From Adiantum capillus-veneris (taxonomy: Eukaryota > Streptophyta > Polypodiopsida > Polypodiales > Pteridaceae), in assembly GCA_014529385.2 (NCBI GenBank), contig CM043942.1:501001-565000 (forward strand): a stretch of DNA of 64,000 nt. The letters are read 5' to 3'. A program made the translations under genes and the position numbers. Under the pieces are notes generated by a model that saw only the letters and a list, made by a program, of their open reading frames with translations, did not search any database and was not told where the DNA came from. Positions 1 to 10,575 of the stretch are shown here, one piece after another; the first letter of the stretch is position 1; every line of letters begins with the position of its first letter.

Positions 1-1200
1 TTTCCTGAAGAAGAGTTAGAGCCTTTTGAATGGGAACACATCTTGGCTACTCTGGACGTGTGCGCCGTGGAGGATGCTCCCACAACAAAGTTTTGTGATG
101 AAAATGGCTATGATGTTGTTCCTTATTTTTCAGTGAGTGTAATCCAAGAAAACGAAGAGAACCAGACATCAACAAGCTCTCAAAATAAGGAGCAAACAAA
201 GAAATGTGGAGAATCAAAAAAAGAAGAAGATGACGAGTTCTATGACTCTGTAGAACACTTCGAGCTTCAAGAAGATCAATGACCCGGGAATCAATGTCAT
301 TGCTACATGAATAAAGTGCATCAAAAGTGGATTCCAAAGTCCTCCGTGAAGACATAGCCACCACAAGCATTCTCATACATGTCTCCTAATAAGGATGCAA
401 AGACTCAGATAGGAGGAATACAACCAGAGCAACGAGCTAACAATGCTCTAATCAATGGGCTAGAAAAGTCCTCCAGGAAACTACCACCCACGAGCAAATA
501 GACAGTAACTTTCCACTACCAGCCAAAAAATCAAGGGAAAGTACAAGAAGTCAACCTTGCTGAGGATAGTAGCGATAGTGATGAGTCTTACGACATCCCC
601 TATCATCAACTCAGGCCATCACTATCACCAACCCCTTCAGCAACAACCATGACAGGTCAAAAGAATAGGAAAACAAGTCAAAGCCAAAAAGCTCGACAAA
701 TCTGGATACCAAAAATCTAGATCGGCCAAAAACAGATATGGATAAAGAAGACAAAGATCTCTAATGACAAATCACAAGATCCAACACCAAAACAAAAACA
801 AGGAAAGCGTGTAAGAACGGGTAAGAATATCACAAAATTGCAAGCTTTCACAACTCAGGTTTGGGCTCCAACGAAGTTGATTCAAGCACGAAAAAGTCAG
901 GAATTCATTTGGATTCCAAAACAACCATAGTATCAACTTTCAAAGCCTGAATCCCGTCCCCAACCAAGCGTACAAGGGCTAAAGCAAAGACCACTGTTGA
1001 CTCACACAACAAAAAGGTGTATCCCAAAGAAGTCTCTTCAAACACAAACGAAGCACGGGCAAGTATGGGTTCCCATACGAGAGCCAGCAACAAAACAACC
1101 AATAATCGCAAAGAAATGGGTCCCAAAGAAGAACAACAAAACTGCTTTCAGTGCATCGCCGCTTGAATTCTTACAATTCTTCCTACGATTACAGTACAGT
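1..1200 (+). pseudogene. Degenerate coding debris with repeated W-I/V-P-K motifs
   Basis: Frame 1 is open from base 1 to a TGA at 280-282 (93 codons, running in from outside the window). It is acidic, Ser/Glu/Lys rich and ends in EEDDEFYDSVEHFELQEDQ. Downstream the three + frames are broken by stops but keep recurring tryptophan motifs: QKWIPK near 318, QIWIPK near 700, VWAPTK near 868, FIWIPK near 907, VWVPIRE near 1065 and KKWVPK near 1114, set in Lys/Gln/Ser/Thr-rich sequence. Such W-[IV]-P-K motifs occur in the region between gag zinc knuckle and protease of some plant copia polyproteins, which is why I favour a decayed retrotransposon. No zinc knuckle, protease, RT or integrase motif is visible, so the assignment is weak; it could equally be a decayed host gene. 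Confidence 0.35.
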
Positions 1201-1466
1201 TAGAAGAGAGCAAGTCGCTTCAATCAAGCAACGATACAGAAGCTTCAAAGACCATTACATTGCTTAGAATAGGAAACCTCGCCAACAAATGCCAATAAGA
1301 AAATTGCTTATACCCACATCTTGCACAACATAAATCTTTTCCATGCATTGACTGTGTATGCATAATAGGGATACATTACAAGGCTTGCATAGGCACAACT
1401 TTTAATTGCCCAAGCACAACACATACCCTTTGCGATACCCTGTCGTAAAGGATGAATCCAAATAGT

Positions 1467-1475
1467 AAGGGGGAG
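1467..1475 (+). other. Polypurine-tract-like site
   Basis: AAGGGGGAG followed by GCATTCTGAATGCGG resembles the + strand primer site found just before the 3' LTR of many plant copia elements. It lies downstream of the degenerate W-x-P-K region in the same orientation, which fits a retrotransposon 3' end. No matching LTR pair can be defined, so this is tentative. Confidence 0.3.
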
Positions 1476-1535
1476 GCATTCTGAATGCGGACCTAACATT
1501 ATGACTATTAGAGGGCAATGTTTTGTGAGATGCAT

Positions 1536-2918
1536 TGAATTTTTGCGTTTTATTGTGATAATTTTTTGACGAAATTTAGAGTATATGCCCTCATAGTAGT
1601 GTTACAGAGGAGTATGGGGACAAAATCCATATATGTGCCTCTAGGGACATGTGTATAGTGTACATAGCATTTAGATTTCTATTTGAATGATTTTTCTTTT
1701 GTTAAGTATTTTTTTAAGATTTTCTTTGTTTATTATTAAGAAAAAATAAAAAAATCCATAATCCACATGAAGAAAGAACTGACGAGAGGCCTGAGCACTA
1801 CAAAGAGAAGAAGGTACAAGGAAACAATGAAACTTCACGAAGTATGTCTCAGCAGCCACTACAACAGTCGAAGAACTTGTCACAAAGCAGTGTCAACAGG
1901 CAATCGACAAGTCATACAAGTCAAAGTCGAGTAGCTAAGCCACAAAATGAGTGAGGTGTTAGTCCCAAAGCTTCAAGTAATATTCTCTGTGGTCTAAGCA
2001 TCTTAGCTATTCTAGGTACTGCTCAAGCTGGAAGGGTTGAGAATATTTACGTTGTGTCGCTCATGCTGGTATAGGTGAGAAAAAGAGTCGAAGTCTAAGT
2101 ACTTAAGTCTGGTGAAGTGAAGGAGAAGGTCCAAAAGACACTCTCGTACTGAGCACAGTGAGATACGAGTGGATAAACTTCTACATAGACAACCCTTCTT
2201 GGAAAGGTGGAAGCTATTGAGACATCTTTTGATGTCACATGTGCTACATTTATTCCTCAAAACACCCATCATCTCCTTCTTTCACATTGCATGTTTCTGT
2301 TGACAAATTTCTCATATACATATAGAGTGTCCCATAATTGGCACTTGCATCAGGCACTCTTTTCGTGTTTCACCCAAGAACTCACCTTTCATGAACATGT
2401 ACTTCACGTTCAACTTCTCAACTCCAATAAGAGCGTATACCAAAGGCATTTTTTTTCCCATCGGGTTTTTTTCCTTTGGTCATCCAGGTTTTAGACCCTA
2501 ATCTAAAGACACCTATCGCCATCCTCTTGTATATATTCCTTCTACATCAACAATAAAAAAATGCTACTCAAATCAATTGACAAATGAATTGGAGCACCAA
2601 TTTCAGATCATAGCATACTTCTCCTCAATGGAGAGTCGAAGAATGGCCTACAATGACAAAGCTGCAGACAACACTAACAACATGATTGCACAGGAACAAA
2701 CAAGTCCCCAATGAAGAAGAGCAGACATAAAATTAATCAGAGGATCTCTAAAGATGAATGGTTATGATGATAGATGTCTGCTCTAATGGATCATAGTTCT
2801 TATTGTGGTTCGACAAAGTTACAAGTGGTGCAGCAAATGAAGCCAAAACGACAGCACAAACCACATCGCCATAGACAATCAGGTCATGTCGGGGATGACA
2901 TGAACGCGGAATGGGGAG
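1536..2918. other. Stretch with no recognised gene
   Basis: AT-rich sequence with stop codons in all frames. Around 1615-1680 short repeats of ATATGTGCC/GGGACATGTG type are seen. Its position between a polypurine-like site (1467) and an LTR-like unit (2919) suggests decayed retrotransposon DNA, but no protein motif or terminal repeat is recognisable. Confidence 0.4.
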
Positions 2919-3540
2919 TGTTGACCGCTGGGTCAACAACACAACATAACTCAAGTTTCGTACCAAAGTCTTATCTTTTGCGAGTTATGAAATGCTACGG
3001 ATTATGGCTATAAACGTCATTTGTAATGAGTAGTTATTCTAGTTTCAAAAGCCGGGGTGCAATGGCACTTCCGGATTGTAAATACAAAGCCATTTGACCC
3101 TTTCAAGCCCATTTTTGGTTAAACCTAAGGTAGAGTTAGTATATAAGGTACCTAGGTCATTTTGTAAGGGGGGAGACTTTAATCATAATCAAAACTTTAG
3201 CGCTTCCATCTACTGTGTGTGAGAGAGAAAGAGAGTGAGCATGAGCTTTATCCTCTAGCTACGCTCGGCTCGCTCAACACATTGGATATCCGATTGCACC
3301 ATTGTTGTAGTCTCGAGGAGAGCTACGCGACAACGCCAAGCATTCCACGCGAGACGAAGCTCACACGCCGATGTATCTACAAGCTATTTGTGGTCGTAAG
3401 AGTATCAAACGATGTCTGTTTTGTGCGTGCTAGTAGTCTATAGAATCGTGGCTGCATAAGCTACGCATAGGTACTCATAAATTTTAGTTTTGGGCACTTT
3501 CAAAATTCTGCTCTGTCATCCTACGCGTTTTCTGCAGATG
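2919..3540 (+). mobile_element. LTR-like unit, + orientation (right end uncertain)
   Basis: The unit begins TGTTGACC directly after the polypurine-like AATGGGGAG. The first bases contain a perfect 7-bp inverted repeat with a 4-base loop (GTTGACC-GCTG-GGTCAAC, 2920-2937), which also holds two opposed TTGAC W-box cores. A TATA box, TATATAAGG, lies at 3140-3148 and is followed by a pyrimidine/purine-rich leader, as in an LTR U3/R. The right end is guessed from CA-ending sequence near 3530-3540; no primer-binding site follows and no second copy occurs in the window. It may be a solo or truncated LTR. Confidence 0.45.
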
Positions 3541-3884
3541 GGTTTAGAGTGAGGGTTTTGAGTCTAGAAGCTTAGGGACAGGTGTATCCTAGTGAGGGGA
3601 TGGTGTTCCTTAAGTTTCGTACGAATCTGGCATGATTAGGTGAGTTACCTTCCGTATGTGTGTATGTGGCTAGGTGGTGTAGTTGAGAGCAGTGAGGTTC
3701 TTGATTGTGGTATAGTTGGCCTTTCGGAGTATTGTATGTGTAGGATGGTCTCATCCTGACAAGCTAAAGAGATTTCCTCTGTGTGCCTATTGTGTCACTT
3801 GTGTCCTTGATTGACATTATGTTGATCTAGGTAGTGTTTGCATGCACTTCATGGGTGTGTGAGTCGCTCCGGCAACAATCATGT
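3541..3884. other. Junction sequence left of truncated copia
   Basis: No coding motif is visible. The copia RT reading frame to the right becomes unrelated sequence at about 3885, straight after the ISRD motif, so this stretch is flanking DNA or a continuation of the LTR-like unit to its left. Confidence 0.3.
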
Positions 3885-4728
3885 CCCTTGATATCTTCAT
3901 ACCAAGTATCCTCTCTGCAGCACCTAAATCTTTCATTGAAAAAGATTTAGACAGCTCCTCTTTTAGATCTTTGATGTCCTGCATGTTAGCGCTTGCAATC
4001 ATCATGTCATCAACATACAACATTAGGATGATGAACTTCCCATATCCCAAATTCTTCGTGTAGACGCAATGATCCGAGTTGCATCTTGTGAATCCATGAT
4101 CCAACATCCATCGATTGAACTTCAAGTAGCATTGTCTTGATGCTTTCTTTAAACCATACAAGCTTTTCTTTAATTTGCAAACCATTTTCTCCTTACCTTT
4201 TACTTCATACCCTTTTGGTTGAAGCATGTAAATTTCCTCCTCTAAGTCACCATGAGGGAAAGTCGTATTTAGATCTGTTTGCTCAAGATTTAGATCATGA
4301 GCAGCCACAAGGCTTAAGACAAGCCTAATTGAGTTCATTTTTACAACAAGAGAAAATATTTCATTGAAGTGAATACCTTTGTTTTGAGAAAACCCTTTTA
4401 CCACAAGCCTAGATTTGTACCTTTTCTTCCCACCTTCTTCTTCCTTCAGCTTGTACACCCATTTGTTTTTAAGTGCCCGCTTATCTTTAGGAAACTCAAC
4501 CAACTCCCGTGTTTGGTTGCGATTTAGTGAGTCCATATCCACTTGCATGCTCTTCATCCATTCTTCTTTGGATTCATGATGCATAGCTTCTTTGTATGAT
4601 TTTGGCTCTCTAGAATATGAGATCAAGAGATGATTGAAGGATGGAACGAACCTTTCTGGAGGTCTAATTTCTCTTGTAGATCTTCGGGGAATAGTTTGAG
4701 GCTCCTCATTTGGTTGACATTGTTGCAC
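3817..4728 (-). pseudogene. Cop1 reverse transcriptase (truncated)
   Basis: Copia RT. Recognisable blocks in order are KNKWVYKLKEE, YKSRLVVKGFSQ, VAAHDLNLEQTDLNTTFPHG, LKKSLYGLKKASRQCYLKF and the catalytic LMLYVDDMMIA. The first catalytic Asp block reads QTDLNTTF where QMDVKTAF is usual, so the Asp is kept. After GAAERILGMKISRD the frame runs into unrelated residues to the stop, marking truncation at about 3885; the last ~23 residues are not RT. The RNase H domain that should follow is missing. Confidence 0.9.
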
Positions 4729-4749
4729 ATTGTCACCGTTTGCTGTCCT

Positions 4750-5031
4750 TTATGAGTCTTCACCGTCCTCAAGCTCCATGCACTCATCACCTGTTTCTTT
4801 TGTTCGTTTTCTTTCCAAGTAGTCTTTGTACATATTTTGTTCGTTAAAGATTACATCCCTACTCCTAATGATTTTACCATCTTCAAGATTCCATAGGCGA
4901 TACCCAAAGTCACCTTCTCCATAGCCAATGAAGAAACACTTTTTGGAGTTTGCATCTAGCTTTGATTTTAGGCTTCTATCTATGTGCATGAAATCCTCAC
5001 ACCCAAACACTTTGAGAAATGCATAATTCAC
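4750..5031 (-). pseudogene. Cop1 integrase C-terminal part
   Basis: The frame reads AFLKVFGCEDFMHIDRSLKSKLDANSKKCFFIGYGEGDFGYRLWNLEDGKIIRSRDVIFNE. This is the conserved copia post-integrase segment (LRVFGCxAY..KLDxKSxKCxFIGYxxxxKGYRLW) linking integrase to RT. It ends in an acidic linker (MELEDGEDS) and a stop, then the RT frame begins about 20 bases on. Confidence 0.85.
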
Positions 5032-5043
5032 CGGTTTACCTAT

Positions 5044-5768
5044 TCATGCCTCTTCTGGAACTCCCCCATCCAATGTCATTGAGGGTGACCGATTGATTAA
5101 GTACACAAACGTACTTATAGCTTCCGCCCAAAGCTCAAGCGGTAGGCCTACATTAGCCACATGCTTCACGCTCACTCCATGATTGTTCTGTTCATCCTTT
5201 TGGAAATGCCATTTTGTTGGGGTTGTTCTTTGCCTCCTAATGCCATTGCTAGCACAAAAGCTTGGTTGCAATATTTGCCTCCATTGTCAAATCTGAGGCA
5301 TTTAACCTTAGTACCTGTTTCATTCTCCACAAAGGCTTTCCACCTTTGAAATATGGAAAACACATCGGATTTATTCTTCATTACATAAACCCATGTTTTC
5401 CTAGTCGCATCGTCTATGAGTGTTACATAGTACAATGTGCCACCAAGTGATGGTGTACTTGTAGGACCCCAAACGTCAGAATGAACCAACTCAAGTTTTT
5501 TATTTTTTCTTTCATTTCCAGATTTTTGAAATTTTACCCTCTTTTGTTTACCATAAACACAATCTTCACAGAACTCTAAGTCCACTTCTTTCAAACCTGG
5601 TAGAAGCTTCTTTGTTTGAAGGATTTGCATTCCTTTGGCACTCATATGCCCAAGCCAGTAGTGCCACACCTCACTGTCGACTTCTATAGTTGCTGCACAA
5701 GCTGAAGGTTGCCTGCTAACAGTACACAAGTAAAGTGTACCAACCTTTTGTCCCTTGGAAACCACCAA
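5044..5768 (-). pseudogene. Cop1 GAG-pre-integrase and integrase core
   Basis: Zinc-binding HHCC domain: WHYWLGHMSAKGMQILQTKK then FCEDCVYGKQKRVKF. Core: LELVHSDVWGP (first Asp), CLRFDNGGKYCNQAF (second Asp), then PQQNGISKRMNRTIME. In active copia integrases the last block is NGVAERxNRTI, where the Glu completes the D,D-35-E triad; here it is Lys (GISKRMN), so the triad is broken. A frame change near 5172-5271 links this block to the next (LPLELWAEAISTFVYLINRSPS). Confidence 0.9.
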
Positions 5769-6145
5769 AGATCCCTTTGAGATCTTCCACCCTTTGCTTC
5801 CGAATGCAATGTTGTGACTTCATCGTCCAATTGTCTTGTAGAGATCAATTTTTTGCAAAGAGAAGGAACATCCTTAAGCTTCCATTCATTTCCGTTAGCA
5901 GTTTTGACACAAACTGTACCTTTGCCGATAATTTCACAAGATTCATCATCTCCCAAGTATACATACCCAAAACTACCTTTGGTGTAATCTTGGAAATGTT
6001 GCTTGTGTGGTGTCGCATGGAATGAAGCCCCGGAATCTACTATCTGTGAATTAGACACATTGTCTAATGAGAGAATTAGAGCATCTTGCTCTACTTTACC
6101 TGCCACATTGGCCTTTGATGTTGGTTTGTTGTCTTGAGACTCCAA
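5769..6145 (-). pseudogene. Cop1 aspartic protease
   Basis: Retropepsin domain with the active-site block SQIVDSGASFHATPHKQHF (D-S-G-A), then a conserved tail, IIGKGTVCVKTANGNEWKLKDV and CKKLISTRQLDDE, matching the copia pattern xxVxYVPxLxxNLxSxxxLxxxG. It cleaves the polyprotein in active elements. The downstream part shifts frame after RQLDDE. Confidence 0.85.
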
Positions 6146-6166
6146 CTCCTTCTTCTTCTTGGACTA

Positions 6167-6907
6167 TCAATCCTTCTTGACGTGGCCCTTCTTGCCGCAA
6201 TTCCAACATTCAAGAACTAACTTTGTGCGTGACTTGGTCCGTCTTGAGCGATCACGACCCTTTTGGTTTTTGAACCTCTCCTTAGGCCTTCCTCTTGTTT
6301 CCACTGAGAGTGCAACACTTGATGATTCTCCTGGGCTTCTCCTTTGCATTTCCTTGATTAGGAGAACACCCACAATATCATCAAACTTAAGAGTATTTAT
6401 GCCAGAGATAGAATTACTCACAACCATCACAAGGCTCTCCCAACTATCCAGTAGAGATGATAGTATAAGGAGAGCTTGCACTTCATCATCGAAATTGATT
6501 TTCACCGATCGAAGGTAACTTATGTTGGTACTAAAGTCATTTAGGTGTTCTTCAACTGAACCATTCTCTACCATCTTTAGATTGAACAAGTGCTTCATGA
6601 GAAATACCTTATTGGATGCCTATGGTTTCTTGTAGAATTCGTCAAGTGACTTCATCAAGTCCTCCGTGGTCTTCATCTCCAAAGCATTGAAGGACACCGT
6701 TGACGCCAAGCTAACCCGGATTGTTCCCAGTGCCATTCGATCAAGGACAATCCATGCTTCATCTGCCATCGTTGTGGGCTTCTTTGCAAGACCACCTAGT
6801 GGCAATTAGAGGTCCTTCTGGTAGAGATAATCTTCAATCTGTATCTTCCAATGTTGGTAGTTTTTGCCATTGAACTTCTCAATCTTGAGCTTCCCTTCCT
6901 CCGCCAT
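6167..6907 (-). pseudogene. Cop1 gag with broken zinc knuckle
   Basis: The ATG at 6907-6905 begins MAEEGKLKIEKFNGKNYQHW, the usual copia gag start (KFNGxNYxxWK). In-frame stops follow after YQKDL and after FYKKP. The nucleocapsid motif CWNCGKKGHVKKD ends in a TGA where the fourth CCHC ligand (Cys, TGC/TGT) should be. Apart from these point lesions the frame is intact over about 245 codons, so decay is by substitution. Confidence 0.85.
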
Positions 6908-6966
6908 TAATCTCACTCAATTCAAGGAATCCTTTCCTTGAGATAATTTAGCTACGAGCAAACCTT

Positions 6967-6978
6967 GCTTTGATACCA
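6967..6978 (-). other. Cop1 primer-binding site
   Basis: On the minus strand this reads TGGTATCAAAGC, complementary to the 3' end of initiator tRNA-Met except for one base (usual TGGTATCAGAGC). It sits two bases inside the LTR end, as expected for minus-strand DNA priming. Confidence 0.85.
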
Positions 6979-6980
6979 AT

Positions 6981-7558
6981 TGTTAGGAAATATGATATAG
7001 CTAAGTAGATAATTGAGTAGATTACTTAATGGAGAGAGATAATTTACACACACAAGAGATTATAGAGTAGAGAGGGAGAGAGAGGGTACACACAATATAC
7101 GTGGTTCACCCAATGTGGGCTATGTCCACGGGAAAGCAGCCACTCAATGGCTTTAGTACTTCAAAACAAGAAGTAGGTTACAAAGAGATTATACCCTTTT
7201 GGAGCTCCCACCTTGCTTCACTCTCACCACCTCACACCCACCTTGTTGCATCAACTTCACACTATAAAATGTGTGTAGAAATGGCCTCCTTTTATAGGCC
7301 AAAAGGGCTGCCCTCTCTCATGAGAGACAGCCATGTGTAGCCACCCTTGTGTAGATAAGTCCAAATCGGACCCTCTAATCTGTCCATGAGTGGCCGTCCT
7401 TGAGAAGACAAGTCCGCTTTTGAATTCGGCCACTGGCCATTGACTTCCAACCACAGGCCACCGGCCATTGACTACCGGCCACCAGTCAACCGGCCAACCG
7501 ATTCAAGTTGATTACTCCCAATGCTGGTGTTGGGTTTTTGTTGCATCCTTTTATAACA
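6981..7558 (-). mobile_element. Cop1 5' LTR (578 bp)
   Basis: Terminal TGTTA...TAACA on both ends; the minus strand starts TGTTATAAAAGG and ends TTTCCTAACA, next to the primer site. On the minus strand a TATA box (CCTATAAAAGGAGG) lies near 7300-7287 and GGCC-rich short repeats occupy U3 (about 7520-7420). From this GGCC-rich block onward it is clearly homologous to the solo LTR at 10576-11386, with the same TATA block and U5; the first part of U3 differs. Confidence 0.85.
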
Positions 7559-7578
7559 GATATTCCCAATGCTAAAGA

Positions 7579-8110
7579 CTAATTCATAGCTTTCTTATAA
7601 GTGGAAGAACTGACTGCATTCATCCAAGCTTCGATATCCACTAGTGCATTTGTGCTATGATCGCTCAGTTGTACTTTGATACAAAGGTCCATTTCATCTA
7701 ACCATTCATCATTCGTTGACACTGCATCATTCTTCAATTCCCATAGTCTTTCATCTAGCTCCAAAGTGCTGATGGGACTAGATGTTTGTTGATTTTTGAA
7801 AGCAGCTTTCCTCTTGAGTACTCGAAGTCGAGCTTCCTCTTGGGATTCATCAATAACCTGCTGTCGTTTCATCTTTCTCTGCTTTTTTGCATGCATCTTC
7901 TCTAGCAAATCATTGGTTAGTGGAAAATGATACTTCTTTAAGCGGAATCCACTAATCTAGTTAGCCATTGGTTCACCATCTAGAGTGTAAAACTTAATTT
8001 CTCCACTTGGGGATACATCTTCAATGATAAACGGTCCATTTTCCTTTTCTTGAACTTGGAAATGTGTTCCTTAAGTGAATAGACTAAAACTAGGTTCCCT
8101 TTTTTGAAAA
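7579..8110 (-). pseudogene. Gyp1 integrase C-terminus and polyprotein tail
   Basis: The minus-strand reading HFQVQEKENGPFIIEDVSPSGEIKFYTLDGEPMAN, a stop, then ISGFRLKKYHFPLTNDLLEKMHAKKQRKMKRQQVIDE matches the gypsy integrase C-terminal GPFxVxxVxPxGxxxLxxLDG...VNGxRLKxY block. A 110-codon open tail follows (7908-7579), Lys/Glu rich and ending MNAVSSSTYKKAMN. The single stop after EPMAN is probably secondary. Confidence 0.75.
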
Positions 8111-8159
8111 TTTTTATGACTAGATGAGAATCAAAAAACTATTTTTGTTTCCATTTTTG

Positions 8160-9285
8160 TATATAGATGTGAGCTACAACTATTAGCCTTTGCTCATCAA
8201 GATTTTCTAAATCTTCAAGACTCTCTGAAAGTTCATGTCCAGTCCACTCAAGATCCTTATCTACCCTTAGTGTCGGCAATGGAAATTATTTCGGTAGTAT
8301 GGCATCAAGACCATAAACAAGGTTGAAGGGTTTAGCATTTAAAGCTGTCTTGAATGAAACTCTATAAGCCCATAAAGCGGAAATTAGATTCATTTCTCAA
8401 TCAATTCATCGAGCTAACCACTTCAGTCAATACCGAGCTAGGACTTTTATTAGTGTGCTCAGCTTATCCATTTGCTTGTGGATGATAGGGAGAAAATTTG
8501 TTATGGATGACCATAAATTCATTTAGCAGATACTCAATTACCTCGTTGAGGAAATGAGTTCCCCTATCACCAACAATTTCTATTGGAAGCCATATCTTGT
8601 GAATACATTCTCATACAAGAATGCGGCTATGGTTCTACCATCATTCTTTTTGGTTGCCTTAGTCTCTGTCCACTTGGAAAATAGTCCAGTGCTACAATGA
8701 TATATTGAGATTGAGTTCTATAAGCAGGTGGTTGTATTGGCCTTACAAAATCTATACCCCATTTTGCTAAAGCTCTAGCCCCCATCATTGGTCTTAAAGG
8801 CATGCTATCTACCCGAGTTGGCATTTTTGCTTGTTGACATACATCACAACTTATAACATACTCTTTGGCATCTGCAAAGAGTGTGGCCACCATATGCCAC
8901 CGAGTAAAACTGCTCTAGCGGTGGTTCCACTAAAAAAGTGACCTCCAGCTAATCCAGCATGTGCTTGTTCTAGAGCTGGGATATATTCATCTTCATTTGC
9001 ACAATGGTGTAAATGCAGATCCTTTCCTCTTTGATACAATTGGTTTCCAATAAGAGCATAGTCTCTGGCTTCAGTTTCAATTTCTCTTTAATGGCGTTTA
9101 CTCATATCCTTCGGGAATGTTCTGCTTGATAAGTAAGTAACTAAATAGTTACTCCACTTAGGAATGGGTGATATTTGGAACAATGTCACATTAGGTATGG
9201 GTGCTTGGCTTTGGCATTGAAGGAAGTTTTTTACAAATGAGTGAACATCATTCCTCATCATTGGCCAAAATACTCCAAGTCTCAA
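8160..9285 (-). pseudogene. Gyp1 integrase zinc domain and core
   Basis: Zinc domain: ALEQAHAGLAGGHFF, WWPTLFADAKEYVISCDVCQQAKMP (HHCC, split over two frames at 8893-8851). Core start: ALAKWGIDFVRPI (first Asp; usual WGIDFVGP), then YIIVALDYF. The rest of the core to 8160 is spread over frames with stops. Upstream, a second finger-like piece, GVFWPMMRNDVHSFVKNFLQCQSQ (9285-9200), precedes the zinc domain and looks like a related but partial W-P...C-x2-x motif. Confidence 0.75.
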
Positions 9286-10267
9286 GATTCATTGCATAGT
9301 TTGTTCTTTTGCAATGTGAAGTCCCACTATGGTAATATGTACTTGACTTAGCTATTGGGTTTTCTCCTCAGGGTTAATACACAAAAGAAATATTCCATCT
9401 CGATTTCTTTTGTATAGCCTTCTAGCTAGTAATTAATACAAGATGATTGCCAATTAATCCAGGCATAATAGGAAGTGATATTTGAGAATCCACTTGAGCT
9501 ATGGTAATCAATGAAACCATATTTTTCAACCATCGGGTATCATTTCCACGGAGAATATCTATGCATCTGGTAGATCATCGCCTATCCCTTCTGGTGGTTC
9601 TCCTAAAATAATCCTTGATAAATGATTTGATCTTTGGTGGGTGTAGCCCTTTTTTACAACTACAGTGAAATCAAATTCCAAAAGAATGATGAACCATATC
9701 ACTATTATTTCGGTGTTTCATGGCTTGTTGACCAAGTACAATAAAGCTTGGTGGTCCACAAAGAACACAAATTTGCTGGCTAGTAGGTAATGTCTATACA
9801 TTTTTATGGCATAGATCATTCCTAATTCTTCTCTTTTGGTGGTTGTATAGTTTCTCTTTGCCACATTCAACTATCTACTAGCATAAGAAATAGGAAAATC
9901 AATCTTTTTGTCTCCTGGTTGAGCTAATATACACCCAGTGGTGAAGTTGGAAGCATCAACATGTATGCGGAATATCTTATTGCAATTTGGTGCTTTCAAT
10001 ATTGGGACTGAAGTGAGGGCTTGTTTAAGCTTCATGAAGGATTCATCAGTCCATACAAAGAGTGTAATTAGTCCATACATGGGTTTTGCGATTATAGCAA
10101 ATGAATCGTCTGTAATATCCACAATGTTCTATGAAAGCTTGAACCCCTTTTATTGTTGTTGGTCTAGGCAATCTAGTAATAGCATGAATTTTATCCATAT
10201 CGGTCTCTATGCCATTTCTAGACACTATATGTCCAAATTTTTTCCTTGTCTGTCCAAAAAGGTGCAC
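9286..10267 (-). pseudogene. Gyp1 RNase H and connection domain
   Basis: FGHIVSRNGIETDMDKIHAITRLPRPTTIKGVQAFIEHCGYYRRFI is the classic gypsy RT thumb/connection block. FRIHVDASNFTTGCILAQPG and FPISYASR are the RNase H start (first Asp in HVDAS). Two overlapping frames (10267-10046, 10122-9871) show a frameshift between connection and RNase H. The remainder to 9286 is stop-interrupted. Confidence 0.8.
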
Positions 10268-10575
10268 TTTTTAGGATTTAAGCAAATCCTATAAAGTCTA
10301 CATTTTTTGAATACCTTTTTGAGGTGTTCATAATGATCAACCCAGATTGATGAATGTACACATCAATCATCCATATATACTTCCATCTTTTTTTGAAGAT
10401 ATTCTTTAAAAGCATGGCTCATCAATCTTTGAAAGGTGGCCCGATATGAAAAAATACCCCACCTAGTTGCAAAGGCAGTTTTATGCTGATCGTTGGGATC
10501 AACCAAAAGTTGATTGTATCCTGAAAATCCATCTAAAAAGCTGTAAGCTTCTTTTCTTGCAACTCGTTCTAAAAC
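10268..10575 (-). pseudogene. Gyp1 reverse transcriptase, part 2
   Basis: VLERVARKEAYSFLDGFSGYNQ, VDPNDQHKTAFATRWGIFSYR, then the catalytic KMEVYMDD followed by a TGA and CVHSSIW. The YMDD box is intact. Reading upstream, the frame meets the solo LTR at 10575/10576. Joined across it to 11392 it gives ITEHV-LERVARKEAYSF, an uninterrupted gypsy RT. Confidence 0.85.

Larger units (their letters stand above)
3885..7558 (-). mobile_element. Cop1: Ty1/copia element, 3'-truncated, one LTR left
   Basis: On the minus strand the order is LTR (7558-6981), tRNA-Met primer site (6978-6967), gag, zinc knuckle, protease, integrase, RT. This order, with integrase before RT, defines Ty1/copia. RT stops within the segment after the YVDD motif at about 3885; RNase H, polypurine tract and the second LTR are absent. 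The base after the LTR (7559) is Gyp1 integrase-tail coding sequence, so Cop1 inserted into Gyp1's 3' part. A candidate target duplication GATAT (7559-7563) cannot be tested because the other end is lost. Several stops and catalytic changes make it non-functional. Confidence 0.9.
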
